Source: Hankyongella sp964404985
Lineage (GTDB): Bacteria > Pseudomonadota > Alphaproteobacteria > Sphingomonadales > Sphingomonadaceae
DNA length: 64,000 nucleotides
Assembly (NCBI GenBank): GCA_964404985.1
Contig: CAYOMD010000011.1
Location: forward strand, 1 to 64,000
Direction of reading: 5' to 3'
Below, one piece after another: positions 43,072 to 50,984 of the stretch. Under the pieces are notes generated by a model. The model ran no database searches and was not told where the DNA came from. It was given only the letters and a program-made list of their open reading frames with translations. The stretch's first letter is position 1; every line of letters starts with the position of its first letter. The position numbers and the translations under genes are program-made.

Positions 43072-44468
43072 GCGGCCTCCGCTTTCTGAACGAGCGCACC
43101 TTCAAGACTGTGGGGACCGGTGCTGATGATACGCACCGGCAGCATCTCGCCAAGTGTCGCCCCCGGTGCTGTGATATGGACGGACTGCATATAAGGCGAA
43201 CGACCGATAAACTGGCCCGGCTGTCGTCCGGCCCGCTCCAGCAGCAGCTCAAACGTCTGGCCGAGGAAGCCCGCGTTGAAGCGGGCCTGCTGGGCAAACA
43301 GCAGGTCCTGCAGCTGCGCCAGCCGCGCGGCCTTGACTGCCTCCGGCACCTGCTCCGCGCTCTCCGCTGCCGGTGTGCCCGGACGGGGGGAATATTTGAA
43401 GGAGTAAGCCTGCGCATAGTCGACCGTGCGCACCAGATCGAGCGTTGCCGCAAAATCCGCGTCGGTCTCGCCGGGAAAGCCGACAATGAAGTCGCCAGAC
43501 AGGGCGAGGTCCGGCCGCGCAGCACGCAGCCGATCAACCAGCGTCAGGTAGCTGGCCGCCGTGTGCTTGCGGTTCATCGCCGCCAGTATGCGATCCGAGC
43601 CGGACTGGACGGGCAAATGCAGAAACGGCATCAGCTTCGGGATGTCGCGGTGCGCCGAAATCAGGTCCTCTGCCATGTCGCGCGGATGCGACGTGGTGTA
43701 GCGGATGCGCTTCAGGCCCGGAATCTCGGCCAGTGCCGTGATCAGGCCGGCCAGTGACAGCGGCCCGTGTGTGTGCTCGCCATGGTAGGCATTCACATTC
43801 TGGCCAAGCAGGGTCAGGTCTACCACGCCCTTGTCGACCAGCTGGCGAACCTCATCGATGATCGCCTGCGCCGGGCGCGAGACTTCCGCACCGCGGGTAT
43901 AGGGCACCACACAGAAGGTGCAGAACTTGTCGCAACCTTCCTGCACGGTCACGAACGCAGCCGGGCCACGAACCGTGCGCGCGTTGGGCAGATGATCGAA
44001 CTTGTCGTCGGCCGGAAATTCGGTGTCGACCAGGCGCGGGCGCTTGCCGAGGGCCGCCTGTGCATCCATCTCGCCGAGCAGGTGCGGCAGCCGGTGATAG
44101 GATTGCGGCCCGACCACCAGACCGACCCCCGGCGCCCGCCGGAGAAGCTCCGCCCCTTCTGCCTGCGCGACGCAGCCAGCCACCACGACGGTGGGCGGCC
44201 GGGTATTGCGAGCAACGGCCTCAGCGCGCACACGCCCGACTTCGGAATAGACCTTGTCGGACGCCTTCTCCCGGATGTGGCAGGTATTGAGCAGCACCAG
44301 GTCTGCGTCATCCGCGCGATCAGACAGGCGATAGCCCGCGTCTGCCAGCACTTCGGCCATCCGCTCAGAGTCGTAAACATTCATCTGACAACCGAATGTC
44401 TTGATGTGCGCAGTGCGATGTTCGGTCGCCAAGGGATCTCCGGACGGTATGTGAGAGGCGTCGTACAA
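43068..44468 (-). CDS. miaB: tRNA methylthiotransferase MiaB
   Basis: The protein of 466 residues has three N-terminal cluster Cys (KTFGCQMNVYDSERM, LNTCHIREKASDKV, VVAGCVAQAEG), the radical-SAM triad (EGCDKFCTFCVVPYTRG) and a C-terminal TRAM domain (RSPYMQSVHITAPGATLGEM). It converts i6A37 to ms2i6A37 in tRNA. It is the first gene of the long minus-strand run down to metK. Confidence 0.96.
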   Translation of the reverse strand: MYDASHIPSGDPLATEHRTAHIKTFGCQMNVYDSERMAEVLADAGYRLSDRADDADLVLLNTCHIREKASDKVYSEVGRVRAEAVARNTRPPTVVVAGCVAQAEGAELLRRAPGVGLVVGPQSYHRLPHLLGEMDAQAALGKRPRLVDTEFPADDKFDHLPNARTVRGPAAFVTVQEGCDKFCTFCVVPYTRGAEVSRPAQAIIDEVRQLVDKGVVDLTLLGQNVNAYHGEHTHGPLSLAGLITALAEIPGLKRIRYTTSHPRDMAEDLISAHRDIPKLMPFLHLPVQSGSDRILAAMNRKHTAASYLTLVDRLRAARPDLALSGDFIVGFPGETDADFAATLDLVRTVDYAQAYSFKYSPRPGTPAAESAEQVPEAVKAARLAQLQDLLFAQQARFNAGFLGQTFELLLERAGRQPGQFIGRSPYMQSVHITAPGATLGEMLPVRIISTGPHSLEGALVQKAEAA

Positions 44469-44508
44469 CGGCTATAACGCACCCGCCCTGCTTCCGCCAA
44501 GCGGTGAG

Positions 44509-44793
44509 TCACGGTGTGGGAATGACCTGCCGCCAACGCTCGACGTGCACGCTCTCGAACAGTCCCGCTTTCGCGTAGGGGTCATCGCGCAGGAACGCCT
44601 CAACGGTCGCTCTGTCGGGGGCGCTAATCACGAACATCGAGCCAATCATCTGCTCGTCATCGCTGAGAATCGGCCCGGAGAGGATGATGTCGATGGTCCG
44701 CGCAGCGAGATACGCGAGGTGGCTCGGACGGGTTTGCGCCCGAAGTTCAGTGCTGTTGGGGTGATCGCGAGCGATCACGAGATAGGTTGGCAT
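44509..44793 (-). CDS. YciI-like protein
   Basis: This 94-residue YCII-domain protein (MPTYLVIARDHPNSTELRAQ, RPSHLAYLAARTIDIILSGP, SMFVISAPDRATVEAFLRDD, PYAKAGLFESVHVERWRQV) has the conserved His and the ferredoxin-like fold. Small members of this family may act as enzymes on small ketone or peroxide compounds; the substrate is not known. The ATG at 44793 gives the usual length. Confidence 0.88.
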   Translation of the reverse strand: MPTYLVIARDHPNSTELRAQTRPSHLAYLAARTIDIILSGPILSDDEQMIGSMFVISAPDRATVEAFLRDDPYAKAGLFESVHVERWRQVIPTP

Positions 44794-44923
44794 GGGGTTG
44801 GCGTCCTTTCCGGGCAAGAACCATACGATGAGGCAAATCGAGAAATCCCATCGAGCGATGCATTGCATATAACGGGGGAAAACCCATTTACCTCAAGAGG
44901 ATTTCACCAAAAGGAGAATACCG

Positions 44924-45421
44924 ATGCGTGACGCTGAAGCGGTTTCCGGCGACCTGCATATCGGGCTTGCGACCGACGCCAGGACTGCCATCACCGCCGT
45001 CTTGAACGCGCTGCTGGCGGACGAGTTCATGCTCTACAGCCGTGCCCGCGCTTTCCACTGGAACGTGACAGGCCGGCATTTCTCGAGCGACCATGCGCTG
45101 TTCGAGACAGAATATGAGGCGCAGGACACCATCATCGACGATATCGCAGAACGCACCCGCGCGCTGGGTGGCAAGGTTCCGGCGCGACTCGCCGACTATG
45201 TCGCGCACGCACGCCTGGACGATGTCGACTCGCGCGGCCTGTCCGCCGAGGCAATGATCACCAGCCTGCGTGACGGCCACGAGGCGATCATCCGCCAGTT
45301 GCGCGCCGACATTGCCGTGGTCGAACCCCACGGAGACGAAGGCACGGCCGACTTCCTGACCGGCCTGATGGAAGGCCATGAAAAGCGCGCCTGGATGCTG
45401 CGCAGTCACCTGGAGGGCTAG
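44924..45421 (+). CDS. dps: Dps-family ferritin-like DNA-protection protein
   Basis: This 165-residue protein has the ferroxidase motif RAFHWNVTGRHFSSDHALFE and YEAQDTIIDDIAERTRALGG, with the Dps spacing. It forms a 12-mer that stores iron and uses hydrogen peroxide, protecting DNA. An AAAAGGAG lies a few bases before the ATG. It is read divergently from the YciI-like gene. Confidence 0.93.
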   Translation: MRDAEAVSGDLHIGLATDARTAITAVLNALLADEFMLYSRARAFHWNVTGRHFSSDHALFETEYEAQDTIIDDIAERTRALGGKVPARLADYVAHARLDDVDSRGLSAEAMITSLRDGHEAIIRQLRADIAVVEPHGDEGTADFLTGLMEGHEKRAWMLRSHLEG

Positions 45422-45426
45422 AGACC

Positions 45427-46341
45427 CTACAGGTGGCGCTTGAGCCACCGCACCGGCGGGCTGGTCTTGGCGATCGCCGTCAAGGTCTCTGCTGGGCGAT
45501 GGCCCGCCATGGCGGCATTCGCCAGCAGCCGCGCACCGGCGGCCCAGACAGTCCAGTCGGCATCGGCACTGGCAAGGTTACGCCCGGTCCGTGCCCAACG
45601 CTCAGCCCGGATCGCGTGCGCTTCCCTGTCGTCCAGCCGCCCCCAGAGTGCCAGCAGGTGCCGCTCCAGCATCGGCAGCAGATGATCGCGCTCCCGCATC
45701 GGGTTGCCCCGGGTCAGGGATGGCGCCCCGGCATGGACCCGCAGCAGCACCTCGTGCACATAGGCAACCGGGTAGCGCGCCGCGAGGCGCAGCCACATAT
45801 CTTGATCCTCGCCGAGCGTCAGCGATTCATCGAACGGCCCGGCGCTGATGAGCGCATCGCGACGCACTAGCACCGATGGCTTTGCAATTGCCGAGTCGCG
45901 CAGCAAGCGCTTCCAGAAAACGTCTGGCGCCTCTGGAAACGGCACAAGCCCGTAGCGGAACACTACCCTGCCCTGCGCGTCGACCGTCTCAAAGCCGGTC
46001 GCACACAAGGCAGCATCCGGCAGTTGTGCCAGCGCGCGCTGCTGCGCCGCCAGCTTGCCGGGCAGCCATTCATCATCCGCATCGAGAAAAGCGATCCAGT
46101 CGCCGGTAGCAGCCGCGATGCCGGTGTTGAGCGCCGCACTCGCCCCCCGGTTCCCGGCATGGCGGATGACCCGCAGGCCATCGACCTCTGCACCTTCCGC
46201 GACCGTTGCCGTCTCGTCGGTCGAGCCGTCGTCAACGACGATCACCTCATGGAAAGCAAAGTCCTGTGCCGACACGCTGGCCAGGGCGCGCGCCAGCGTG
46301 GCCGCAGCGTTGTATGCCGGAATGACAACCGAGATACTCAT
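45427..46341 (-). CDS. Family 2 glycosyltransferase
   Basis: This protein of 304 residues starts with SISVVIPAYNAAATLARALA, then HEVIVVDDGSTDETATVAEG, and has the DxD-type WIAFLDADDEWLPGKLAAQQ. The middle (LGEDQDMWLRLAARYPVAYV) is typical of GT2 enzymes that build surface glycans. It overlaps the small membrane protein by 4 bp, so both are probably cotranslated. The acceptor is unknown. Confidence 0.88.
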   Translation of the reverse strand: MSISVVIPAYNAAATLARALASVSAQDFAFHEVIVVDDGSTDETATVAEGAEVDGLRVIRHAGNRGASAALNTGIAAATGDWIAFLDADDEWLPGKLAAQQRALAQLPDAALCATGFETVDAQGRVVFRYGLVPFPEAPDVFWKRLLRDSAIAKPSVLVRRDALISAGPFDESLTLGEDQDMWLRLAARYPVAYVHEVLLRVHAGAPSLTRGNPMRERDHLLPMLERHLLALWGRLDDREAHAIRAERWARTGRNLASADADWTVWAAGARLLANAAMAGHRPAETLTAIAKTSPPVRWLKRHL

Positions 46342-46625
46342 AACGCTTTGGCGCCGATCGCGCCCGCCAGATAGCCTAGCACGGCACCACCCATGATTTT
46401 GATTAGGCCGGCAGCGTCTGCGTCGCCTTGCGTCCATTTCCATAGCGAGACGCCGACGATCGCCATGGAGATGATTGACAGAGCAATTACAGCGACGACA
46501 AACGCGGTCGCCTTGGCTTTGTCGGTGTAGGTCGGTGCCTGGGTGATGCCGCCCGGAGGGGCAACCTGGCTGAGATTAATATGGATCGGCGCAGGGTGCG
46601 CTGCCGAAGGCTGTTGTTCACTCAC
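46338..46625 (-). CDS. Small membrane protein
   Basis: This protein of 95 residues has a hydrophilic Pro-rich N-terminus and two membrane segments (TAFVVAVIALSIISMAIVGV and IKIMGGAVLGYLAGAIGA). I recognise no family, although holin-like or GtrA-like small proteins have this build. It lies in a three-gene unit (RHH protein, this gene, glycosyltransferase) with 4-bp overlaps at both ends. Confidence 0.75.
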   Translation of the reverse strand: MSEQQPSAAHPAPIHINLSQVAPPGGITQAPTYTDKAKATAFVVAVIALSIISMAIVGVSLWKWTQGDADAAGLIKIMGGAVLGYLAGAIGAKAL

Positions 46626-46834
46626 AGCCCGATAATCTCCGCCTCCAGCTTGCGCGGATCGCTGACGAAGCCCACGTGGCTGCGCCCGAATTTCTTCTGG
46701 TCAGAGATCGCCTTCATGATCGCGAGCCCGCGCCGCAGGATATCTGTCTTGGTCGTATCCGACTCCCGACATAGCTCATCGAGAATACGGGCAACGTCTT
46801 CGCTGAGTTCGATGTTCAAGCGTGCCTTGGCCAT
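46622..46834 (-). CDS. Ribbon-helix-helix protein
   Basis: The 70-residue protein starts with a ribbon-helix-helix fold (KARLNIELSEDVARILDELC then TTKTDILRRGLAIMKAI), as in antitoxin-type and copy-control repressors. A short tail follows (GRSHVGFVSDPRKLEAEI). It is the first gene of the unit and may repress it; the ATGTGCACAT palindrome 71 bp upstream is a possible site. Confidence 0.82.
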   Translation of the reverse strand: MAKARLNIELSEDVARILDELCRESDTTKTDILRRGLAIMKAISDQKKFGRSHVGFVSDPRKLEAEIIGL

Positions 46835-46904
46835 AGCGCGAATATCCTCTGGTACATGTGTGTCGTGCCGGGCAGTCCATAACCCTGCATCCATCACGCT
46901 CTAC

Positions 46905-46914
46905 ATGTGCACAT
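46905..46914. promoter_or_regulatory. Palindrome upstream of the RHH gene
   Basis: ATGTGCACAT is a perfect 10-bp palindrome next to a very AT-rich stretch (46930-46962) that could hold the promoter of the minus-strand RHH unit. It is short, so chance cannot be excluded. Confidence 0.35.
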
Positions 46915-46977
46915 CATGCGCATAGTGCAACACATATAATACATATAAAATACACAGGGCCGTCTGCTGTCAAATCG

Positions 46978-48348
46978 TCACGCCGCCTTGCGGGCCTGGA
47001 GTTCGGAGCGCAGCCCCTCGGCCAGCAGGAACGCCAGCTCCAGCGACTGGTCCGCGTTCAGGCGCGGGTCGCAGTGGGTGTGGTAGCGGTCCGCCAGTGC
47101 CTCGTCCGTGATGGCAACCGTACCGCCGGTGCATTCGGTCACGTTCTGGCCGGTCATCTCGGTGTGGATGCCGCCGGCGTAACTGCCCTCGGCCTGGTGG
47201 ATGGCGAAGAACTGCTGCACTTCCGAGAGGACACGCTCGAACGGCCGGGTCTTGTAGCCGGTCGCGGTCTTGATGGTGTTGCCGTGCATCGGGTCACAAG
47301 ACCAGACGACCACGCGCCCTTCCTTCTGCACCGCCCGTATGAGGTCCGGCAGGTGCGCGCCGATCTTGTCGTGGCCGAACCGGCTGATGAGGGTCAGGCG
47401 GCCCGGCTCGTTTGCCGGGTTGAGCACGTCGATCAGCCGCAGCAGATCGTCCGCCGCCAGGCTGGGGCCGACCTTCATGGCGATCGGATTGCCGACACCG
47501 CGCAGGAACTCGATGTGTGCCGAGCCGGGGAAGCGCGTGCGGTCCCCCACCCACAGCAGGTGTGCCGAGGTATCATACCACTGGCCGGTGAGGCTGTCCT
47601 GCCGGGTCATGGCTTCCTCATAGCCCAGCAGCAGCGCCTCATGGCTGACGAAGAAATCCGTGCCCTGCAGTTGCGGCACGGTATCCGGATCGAGGCCGCA
47701 GGCGGCCATGAAGTCGAGCGATTCCGAGATGCGGTCCGCCATCTCCCGGTAGCGCTTGACCGAGGCGGAGGAGCCGACAAAATCCAGCGTCCAGCCATGA
47801 ACGCGGCTGAGCGTCGCATATCCGCCCTGGGAGAAGGCGCGCAGCAGGTTGATGGTCGCGACCGACTGCAGATACCCGCGCACCATACGCTGGGGGTCGG
47901 GCTGGCGCGCGTCCGGCGTGAACGCGATATCGTTGACGTTGTCGCCACGGTAGCTCGGCAGGGTCACACCATCCCGGGTTTCCATGGGCTCGGAGCGCGG
48001 CTTGGCGAACTGGCCGGCCATGCGCCCGACCTTCACCACCGGCAGTTTGGCGGCAAAGGTCAGCACCACCGCCATCTGCAACAGCACCCGAAACGTGTCG
48101 CGGATATTGTCCGGGTGAAACTCCGCGAAGCTCTCCGCACAGTCTCCGCCCTGGAGCAGGAACGCCTTGCCTTGCGCCACGTCCGCCAGCTGCGCCTTCA
48201 GGGCACGCGCCTCGCCAGCAAACACCAGCGGCGGGTAACGACGCAGCTCGGTCTCGACAGCCGTGAGGGCCGCAGCGTCCGGATACTCCGGCATCTGCCT
48301 CGCCTCGTGCGTGCGCCAGGTCGAGGGAGTCCAGGAAGACTGATGCAT
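46978..48348 (-). CDS. Class II 3-deoxy-7-phosphoheptulonate (DAHP) synthase
   Basis: This plant-type (AroA-II) enzyme has 456 residues: AFLLQGGDCAESFAEFHPDN, VVKVGRMAGQFAKPRS, TLSRVHGWTLDFVGSS, and the late VVWSCDPMHGNTIKTATGYK and GGIHTEMTGQNVTECTGG with metal ligands. It joins PEP and erythrose 4-phosphate in the first step of the shikimate pathway. The ATG at 48348 (MHQSSW) fits the family start. Confidence 0.95.
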   Translation of the reverse strand: MHQSSWTPSTWRTHEARQMPEYPDAAALTAVETELRRYPPLVFAGEARALKAQLADVAQGKAFLLQGGDCAESFAEFHPDNIRDTFRVLLQMAVVLTFAAKLPVVKVGRMAGQFAKPRSEPMETRDGVTLPSYRGDNVNDIAFTPDARQPDPQRMVRGYLQSVATINLLRAFSQGGYATLSRVHGWTLDFVGSSASVKRYREMADRISESLDFMAACGLDPDTVPQLQGTDFFVSHEALLLGYEEAMTRQDSLTGQWYDTSAHLLWVGDRTRFPGSAHIEFLRGVGNPIAMKVGPSLAADDLLRLIDVLNPANEPGRLTLISRFGHDKIGAHLPDLIRAVQKEGRVVVWSCDPMHGNTIKTATGYKTRPFERVLSEVQQFFAIHQAEGSYAGGIHTEMTGQNVTECTGGTVAITDEALADRYHTHCDPRLNADQSLELAFLLAEGLRSELQARKAA

Positions 48349-48473
48349 AAAACTAATCCCAAGCGATTCGTCGTCGCCGAGTATCATCTTTGCGCGGATG
48401 CAGCAAAAGCCGAACCGGCTAATATGTAAAAATGATGCGGGAGAAGGCCTATTTACGACATGCAGTTGCGCAC

Positions 48474-49837
48474 TCAGGATGGCGTGCGCATCAAAACAAA
48501 CTCTTCCGCCGACGATGGATGCAACGCAACGGTCGCATCGAACTGCGCCTTGGTAGCCCCCATCTTCACGGCGATCGCCAGCGCCTGGATGATCTCCGCC
48601 GAGTCCGGCCCGACCATGTGGGCACCGAGCACCCGGTCCGTCTCACCGTCCACGATCAGCTTGCAGAGCGCCCGTTCAGTCCGGCCGCCCAGCACGTATT
48701 TCATCGGCCGGAAGTCGGAGCGGTAGACCAGGACGCTGGCATGGGTTTCGCGCGCCTTCTCCTCGGTCAGGCCTACACTGGCCGCCATCGGCTGGCTGAA
48801 CACTGCTGAGGGAATGGCGGCATAGTCCACAGTCCAGGGTTTGCCGCCGAACACGGTATCGGCAAAGGCATGCCCCTCCCGGATCGCGACCGGCGTCAGT
48901 TGCACCCGGTCCGTCACGTCGCCCACCGCATAGATGTGCGGGACGTTGGTCTGTGACGCCGCATCCACAACAACGGCTTCGTTGCCGTTCATCGCCACGC
49001 CCGCAGCCTCCAGCCCCAGGCCGCGCGTGTTCGGCTTGCGGCCGATTGCGTACATAATGGCGTCCGTCTCCAGGGTCGTGCCGTCCGTCAGGTGCGCCAG
49101 CAGCACCTCGCCCTGCCGTTCGATCTTATGAAACACCGTGTTCAGGTGAAAGCATACGCCCTTGGCGGCATAGACAGCCTGGATGCGTGCGCGGATATCC
49201 GGGTCCCAGCCCTTGAGGATCAGGTCGCCGCGGTAGAGGTTGGTGACGTCGACGCCCAGCCCGTGGAAGATCCCGGCAAACTCGCTCGAGATATAGCCGC
49301 CGCCGGCGATGATCATGCGCCGGGGCAGGGTCTCCAGGTGGAATGCCTCGTTGGAGGTAAAGCCGAGCTCCTCGCCTACGCAGTCCGGCATTGCCGGGCG
49401 TGCGCCGGTCGCGATGAGAATGGTTTGTGCCGTGATCCGCCGGTCGCCAACTTGCAAAGTATGCGCATCGAGGAAGGTCGCGCGGTGGGGCAGGATGTCG
49501 ACACCGGCTTTCTCCAGCGTCTGGATATAGAGGCCGTTCAGCCGGCCGACTTCCCTCTGGACATTGTCGCGCAGGGTCGCCCAGTCGAGCGCTGGCTGGC
49601 CGGCCTGCCAGCCGAAGCCCGCAGCATCCGCGAACTCTTCCGCCATGTGGGACGCATAGACCAGCAGCTTCTTGGGCACGCAGCCACGGATGACGCNNNN
49701 NNNNNNNNNNNNNNNNNNNNNNNNNNNNNNNNNNNNNNNNNNNNNNNNNNNNNNNNNNNNNNNNNNNNNNNNNNNNNNNNNNNNNNNNNNNNNNNNCCGG
49801 CACCGATCACGAACAGGTCATAGTCATAGGCGGTCAT
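48474..49837 (-). CDS. gor: Glutathione-disulfide reductase (crossed by an assembly gap)
   Basis: The N-terminus (MTAYDYDLFVIGA) lies at 49797-49837 and the rest at 48474-49696, split by 100 Ns. The second copy of the 5' end at 50.7-50.9 kb shows that the missing part is probably 86 bp and codes the FAD motif and GGTCVIRGCVPKK redox site; 86 bp restores the frame exactly, giving about 449 residues. Later parts are normal (ARPAMPDCVGEELGFTSNEA, RRMIIAGGGYISSEFAGIFH, YAVGDVTDRVQLTPVAIREG). It keeps glutathione reduced with NADPH and FAD. Confidence 0.9.
49697..49796. other. Assembly gap (100 N) inside gor
   Basis: Exactly 100 Ns stand between ...GATGACGC and CCGGCACCGATC. The duplicate of this stretch (50769-50854) is 86 bp long, so the gap is probably a placeholder. 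The near-identical second copy explains why the assembly broke here. Confidence 0.95.
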
Positions 49838-50152
49838 GGCACGGCTCCGGCACGGGTTTTCCTGTCATAGCCAGATGGGGCGGCCCGCGCCAAGCACTCA
49901 TAACAGGGTGCATTGATCGTGACTCGTGCCGCAGTTCCACCCAGATGGCGAGCCGCATACGCGCGGACCAAAAGCCAAGTAGAGTTGAGTGTATTTAGTA
50001 AACTAGCACCGCTTCCATAATAAGTGAGTTATGTGCGTGTCACCGTAATTTCGTGTCACCGTAATTTCGTGTTGCACTTCAGGTTGACACCGCCAATTCC
50101 GATGGCAAGCCATCACTCATGAAACCCCGACCACAGAAGGGGGGCATAACTT
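49838..50152. other. Gene-free region upstream of gor
   Basis: The first about 70 bp are the gor leader, also seen (with changes) at 50896-50950. The middle shows nothing I can name. 50015-50070 holds the inverted copies of the 44-bp repeat family. Confidence 0.6.
50015..50070 (-). repeat. Inverted copies of the 44-bp repeat family
   Basis: On the minus strand two copies of AATTACGGTGACACG stand in tandem, the second running on as CACATAACTCACTTATTATGG. This matches the third copy at 1346-1380, including the CACTTATTATGG end, so both loci share the same element boundary. Confidence 0.75.
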
Positions 50153-50563
50153 CTATCTTGCTTTGGCTACATTCTCGCAAGCTGGTATGCCATAAACCTC
50201 AATGCCCGGAACAATAATTGGCTGAACTTTCACTGCCACAGCCTGTCCAGATTTCTCGTCATTTACTACGAACGATTCTGTGCTTCTGATAGCACCACCG
50301 CAGTAAGCCACCACGAGAAAACCTTTTTTTGACGGTAATAATGACGGCATTGTCCCACCATAACCCTCAAAGACTAGCTTCCTATCATGTTCTGCCATTA
50401 GATAAATTTTGTCCTCAGACTGAGATAGTGCAGGTCCATTAAGATGCTCCACGATAAGGCTGACTCCGTTAATATCATCCCGGATTTCCTGTTCAGTTGG
50501 CGTCTCTGCACCACATGACGCGAGAACTAAGAGGGCAGCCCTTGCCATGGTACGCAACATCAT
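50153..50563 (-). CDS. AT-rich lipoprotein, possible orphan immunity protein
   Basis: The 136-residue protein has a clear lipoprotein signal (LRTMARAALLVLASCGAE, lipobox LASC). A GGGGGG lies 9 bp before the ATG at 50563; the frame goes on upstream through the repeats and is unlikely to be translated there. The mature part has 110-120 residues of no family I know, with beta-type stretches (KLVFEGYGGTMPSLLPSKKG, FLVVAYCGGAIRSTESFVVN). Composition, export and flanking repeats match the immunity-type gene at 652-1170. Confidence 0.65.
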   Translation of the reverse strand: MMLRTMARAALLVLASCGAETPTEQEIRDDINGVSLIVEHLNGPALSQSEDKIYLMAEHDRKLVFEGYGGTMPSLLPSKKGFLVVAYCGGAIRSTESFVVNDEKSGQAVAVKVQPIIVPGIEVYGIPACENVAKAR

Positions 50564-50575
50564 CGGTTGCATCCC

Positions 50576-50693
50576 CCCGCGATTACGAATTACGCGAATT
50601 ACGGCGGAATTACGAATTACGGTGACACGCACATTAGGAATTACAGTGACACGCACATTATTCACTTATCTGCTCGCTTTGGCCCGCGCTTTC
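50576..50693 (+). repeat. Repeat array at the right end of the cassette
   Basis: A run of degenerate GAATTACG units (50582-50618) leads into a partial copy (50613-50636) and one full 44-bp unit (50637-50680) that differs by one base (ACAGTG for ACGGTG) from the units at 1191-1278. The following GGCCCGCGCTTTC is also shared with 1279-1291 (GGCCCACGCTTTC), so the repeat really extends about 57 bp. Confidence 0.8.
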
Positions 50694-50895
50694 CAGCATC
50701 CGCAAACGCCTCGGCCATGTGGGACGCATAGACCAGCAGCTTCTTGGGCACGCAGCCACGGATGACGCAGGTGCCGCCGACCCGGTATTCTTCGGCGACG
50801 GCCACCTTCGCACCGTAACCGGCAGCAATGCGCGCCGCGCGCACACCGCCCGATCCGGCACCGATCACGAACAGGTCATAGTCATAGGCGGTCAT
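50694..50895 (-). pseudogene. Second copy of the gor 5' end (truncated)
   Basis: From ATG 50895 the frame reads a complete GR N-terminus (DYDLFVIGAGSGGVRAARIA, RVGGTCVIRGCVPKKLLVYA, SHMAEAFADA), then runs into the repeat and stops at 50662. It is the same as gor over the known 75-bp core, except four changes near 50704-50714, mostly silent, and differs in the leader. It is a broken duplicate or a recombined foreign copy. Confidence 0.85.
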
Positions 50896-50984
50896 GGCAC
50901 GGCTCCGGCGAGGTTTCTCCTGTCATAACCGGATGGGGCGGCCCGCGCCACCCGCCAAGCACCGATGTAACTCCAAGAATTTCG

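Larger units (their letters stand above)
50015..50693. mobile_element. Repeat-flanked cassette carrying a lipoprotein gene
   Basis: The left end (50015-50070) carries inverted repeat-family copies starting CCATAATAAGTGAG, and the right end (50620-50693) carries direct copies ending CACTTATCTGCTCGCTTT. The two ends therefore face each other as inverted repeats around one AT-rich gene. Directly after 50693 the duplicated gor 5' end begins. This fits a non-autonomous element moved by a RAYT-like enzyme or by recombination between repeats. Confidence 0.5.

Noticed and set aside
49538..49837. Apparent frameshift in gor at the N run
   Set aside because: The 100-N placeholder shifts the frame; the 86-bp length seen in the second copy restores it, so no mutation needs to be assumed.
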